A stretch of 7,503 bases of DNA from an uncultured Peptococcaceae bacterium (GTDB taxonomy: Bacteria; Bacillota; Desulfitobacteriia; Desulfitobacteriales; Syntrophobotulaceae): NCBI GenBank assembly GCA_937892995.1, contig CALBJS010000217.1:1-7503 (forward strand), written 5' to 3'. Shown here piece by piece: positions 5,792-7,503 of the stretch. The notes under the pieces are model-generated. The model was not told where the DNA came from. It worked only from the letters and a program-made list of their open reading frames with translations, and did no database searches. Within the stretch, counting starts at the first letter, position 1, and the number at the start of each line of letters is the position of its first letter. A program made the position numbers and the translations under genes.

Positions 5792-6679
5792 ATGGCCAAA
5801 AAAATTATTTTTGATTGTGATAATACCATGGGGGTCAAAGGCTGTGATGTGGATGACGGTCTGGCTCTCCTATATCTTCTGGGAAAACCGGGTGCCGATA
5901 TCCTGGGGATTACCACAACTTACGGGAATAGTGATCTCCATACTGTATATGCCAATACCTGTACCATGCTGGAAGAGATAGGACGGGCTGATATCCCGGC
6001 GTTCAAGGGATGCCCTAATAGCCTTACTTATGAAAGTGAAGCTGTAGATTTTCTGGTGGATACCGTGAGCCGTTATCCGGGGGAAATCTCCCTTTTGGCA
6101 ACCGGGTCTTTAACTAATCTTTTAGCGGCTTATTACAGGGATCCTTTGTTTTGGGAGAAGATAGCCGAAATAGTCATCATGGGCGGGATTACGGAGGAAC
6201 TGGTGCTTAACGGCAAGGTTTTGGCCGAATTAAACTTCTCCTGCGATCCCTTAGCTGCAAAATATGTACTGGAAAAAGGGAAAAACATGACGATCATTAC
6301 CGGGAATTGTTGTCTGGATGCTTTCTTTCCTAAAGAGGAATTTTACGAACGGCTAGGGAAAAGGAAAGAGGGTTTAGCCAATTATATTTATGAGAAATGT
6401 CATTATTGGTTTGAGGATATGATGGAAGCTTTTCAGTTGGACGGTTTTCATAATTGGGATGTAGTGGCTGCGGCCTATCTCTTAGAGCCTTATTTGTTTA
6501 AGGATTGTTCTTGGTCAGTCGGAACGAATCCGGAAAACCTAAGCAAGGGCCTCTTAAGTACTCAGTCGGAAGATGGCTTGACTTACTTAATTAATACTCC
6601 GCTGATTAAGGACCGCCAAACCTTGATCGATGATGTGTATAATACTATGAGTTCAAGTAAACATTGGATTCGAAGATAA
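5792..6679 (+). CDS. Nucleoside hydrolase (inosine-uridine preferring type) family protein
   Basis: A 295-residue, probably cytosolic protein of the IUNH family, which splits the N-glycosidic bond of nucleosides using an active-site calcium ion. The aspartate cluster is D8-x-D10, then NTMGVKGC, then D19-x-D21-D22, a version of the D-x-D-x-G-x-DD motif with about seven extra residues. Other family landmarks are TTTYGN (41-46), TGSLTN (104-109), MGG (130-132), ELNFSCDPLAA (146-156, with N148 and D152) and H220-NW-D223, which stands for the usual adjacent His-Asp pair. Length is near the usual 300-320. The start is ATG 5792, with AGGAGGGAG (5777-5785) 6 bases upstream. The frame is open back to 5642, but that part overlaps the polyferredoxin gene and lacks such a site. 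The 61-base gap after the polyferredoxin stop has no clear terminator or promoter, so co-transcription is likely. The true substrate is uncertain. Confidence 0.85.
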   Translation: MAKKIIFDCDNTMGVKGCDVDDGLALLYLLGKPGADILGITTTYGNSDLHTVYANTCTMLEEIGRADIPAFKGCPNSLTYESEAVDFLVDTVSRYPGEISLLATGSLTNLLAAYYRDPLFWEKIAEIVIMGGITEELVLNGKVLAELNFSCDPLAAKYVLEKGKNMTIITGNCCLDAFFPKEEFYERLGKRKEGLANYIYEKCHYWFEDMMEAFQLDGFHNWDVVAAAYLLEPYLFKDCSWSVGTNPENLSKGLLSTQSEDGLTYLINTPLIKDRQTLIDDVYNTMSSSKHWIRR

Positions 6680-7502
6680 CATTTTTCATACTGTCAGTCA
6701 GTTTGACTTGGATCTCTATAGGTTCGGACTTATCCAGATAGGTTTTAGGCAAAGTGGCTGTGAGTAAGGTGTCATCTATAAATTCAGTGGTCAGAGGTTT
6801 ATCATTGACATAGATCTGATGATTCTGGGAGAAGTTCATCCCTAAGACTTTAAGAGTGTCATGATCGGGAATGAGTACTTCTTCTATGGTGGCAGGACAA
6901 TCGCCCAGGGTATATACGGGATTGACGCTGGGTTTATTTAAGGGCTTTAAGGAGTAGGCATATTCACTTCCTATCAGGAAATCATATTGAAGGAGTCGGT
7001 ATTGAGAGAATTCGTCTTCCGTAATCTTTTCATGAGGAAGATAGTGGGTGCCGGTAATGACGTTAGCGCCTTTATCATTTAGAGTGTGAAGGAAGTCTGT
7101 AAGCGGGCTTCCTTCTTTCTTGCTGTGTTCCAGGATATAGGAGCCCAGAAAGCTGGAGGAAAGACGTAAGTCTTGCTTAGTATTGGAGAAGTTATCCCAG
7201 ACGATAAAGGGAAGGCTATATTTATTTAAATAGTCGGGATAGGAATCTTCGCTTTGGAAAAAGTTCGCTTCTTTATAGACATCGAAGTCATTGCCCAGCA
7301 TGGGTAAGTGATCTCCGAAGAAGACAACGATGGAAGGTTCTTCAAGTTCTTCCAGGCCTTCGATTAAAAGTCTTAGGGATTCATCTACATCGGAAATGAT
7401 GTTGGTATAGTTTTCGAGGATGGTTCTAGTCTTAGGGTTTAGATCGCCGTCGATTTTAATGGGGCTCTCGGGATTTTCTTCGCTGGAGTAAGGGCCATGG
7501 GC
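6645..7502 (-). CDS. LTA synthase-like sulfatase-family protein, C-terminal part (5' end outside the window)
   Basis: The minus-strand frame is open from the window edge to TAG at 6645-6647, giving 285 residues; the N-terminus lies beyond 7503. The first visible residues are AHGPY and GDHLP follows at 63-67. In LTA synthases (LtaS type) these correspond to the substrate-contacting N-H-x-P-[FY] histidine and the metal-binding Asp-His of GDHLP, and the spacing of about 60 residues fits. LtaS-type enzymes transfer glycerol phosphate from phosphatidylglycerol outside the cell membrane; other members are phospho- or sulfo-transferases of unknown substrate. ATG 7301 is internal to the domain and is not the true start. 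After the sulfatase fold (to about residue 185), the last 95 or so residues, with LKVLGMNF, IYVNDKPL and LLTATLP, look like an extra IPT/TIG-type Ig-like domain. The last 35 bases overlap the end of the nucleoside hydrolase gene on the other strand. Confidence 0.8.
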   Translation of the reverse strand, partial: AHGPYSSEENPESPIKIDGDLNPKTRTILENYTNIISDVDESLRLLIEGLEELEEPSIVVFFGDHLPMLGNDFDVYKEANFFQSEDSYPDYLNKYSLPFIVWDNFSNTKQDLRLSSSFLGSYILEHSKKEGSPLTDFLHTLNDKGANVITGTHYLPHEKITEDEFSQYRLLQYDFLIGSEYAYSLKPLNKPSVNPVYTLGDCPATIEEVLIPDHDTLKVLGMNFSQNHQIYVNDKPLTTEFIDDTLLTATLPKTYLDKSEPIEIQVKLTDSMKNVIFESNVYLNS

Positions 7503-7503
7503 C

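Noticed and set aside
7299..7301. ATG at 7301 as the start of a short minus-strand gene
   Set aside because: The same frame continues to the window edge and contains AHGPY and GDHLP, so this ATG is internal to a larger sulfatase-family gene.

Overview
The window looks like a chromosomal segment of a Gram-positive clostridial bacterium. The evidence is a secreted protein with three CWB2 cell-wall-binding repeats, a lipoteichoic-acid-synthase-type sulfatase, strong AGGAG-type ribosome binding sites, a TTG start codon and TTGACT/TAAAAT-type promoters. A Desulfitobacterium/Desulfosporosinus/Dehalobacter-like relative is my guess from the gene mix (S-layer-like protein, TolC-like protein, membrane polyferredoxin) and moderate GC. 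There is no rRNA or other marker here to prove it.

Layout. Bases 2-61 may hold the last codons of an upstream gene, followed by a hairpin (81-109). A 222-base leader (110-331) carries a small REP-like palindrome and a candidate promoter. It leads to a 1067-residue secreted surface protein (332-3535) with a signal peptide, three CWB2 repeats and about seven Ig-like (Big_5/SbsA-type) modules. After 173 bases with a strong promoter and overlapping inverted repeats comes a secreted 391-residue TolC-like helical protein (3709-4884). It is followed by a hairpin nearly identical to the one at 81-109. A second block starts at a promoter near 5012-5039. It contains a membrane 2[4Fe-4S] polyferredoxin read from a TTG start (5086-5730) and, 61 bases later, a nucleoside hydrolase-family protein (5792-6679). 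The last gene, on the minus strand, is the C-terminal 285 residues of an LTA-synthase-like sulfatase with an apparent TIG-like tail (6645-7502). It converges on the nucleoside hydrolase gene and overlaps its end by 35 bases.

How the genes work together. The surface protein and the TolC-like protein are adjacent, co-oriented, both exported, and bracketed by the two matching hairpins. They may form a cell-envelope module. The TolC-like protein keeps the long paired helices of the family but shows no recognisable outer-membrane beta-strand segments, which fits a monoderm or S-layer setting better than a classical outer-membrane channel. The polyferredoxin and nucleoside hydrolase genes may share a transcript, but no functional link between them is evident.

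The most interesting points are the S-layer-like/TolC-like pair, the duplicated hairpin with a compensatory base-pair change, the REP-like palindrome that supplies the stop codon of the polyferredoxin gene, and the unusual active-site spacing in the nucleoside hydrolase. No tRNA, rRNA, CRISPR array or transposase gene was seen.
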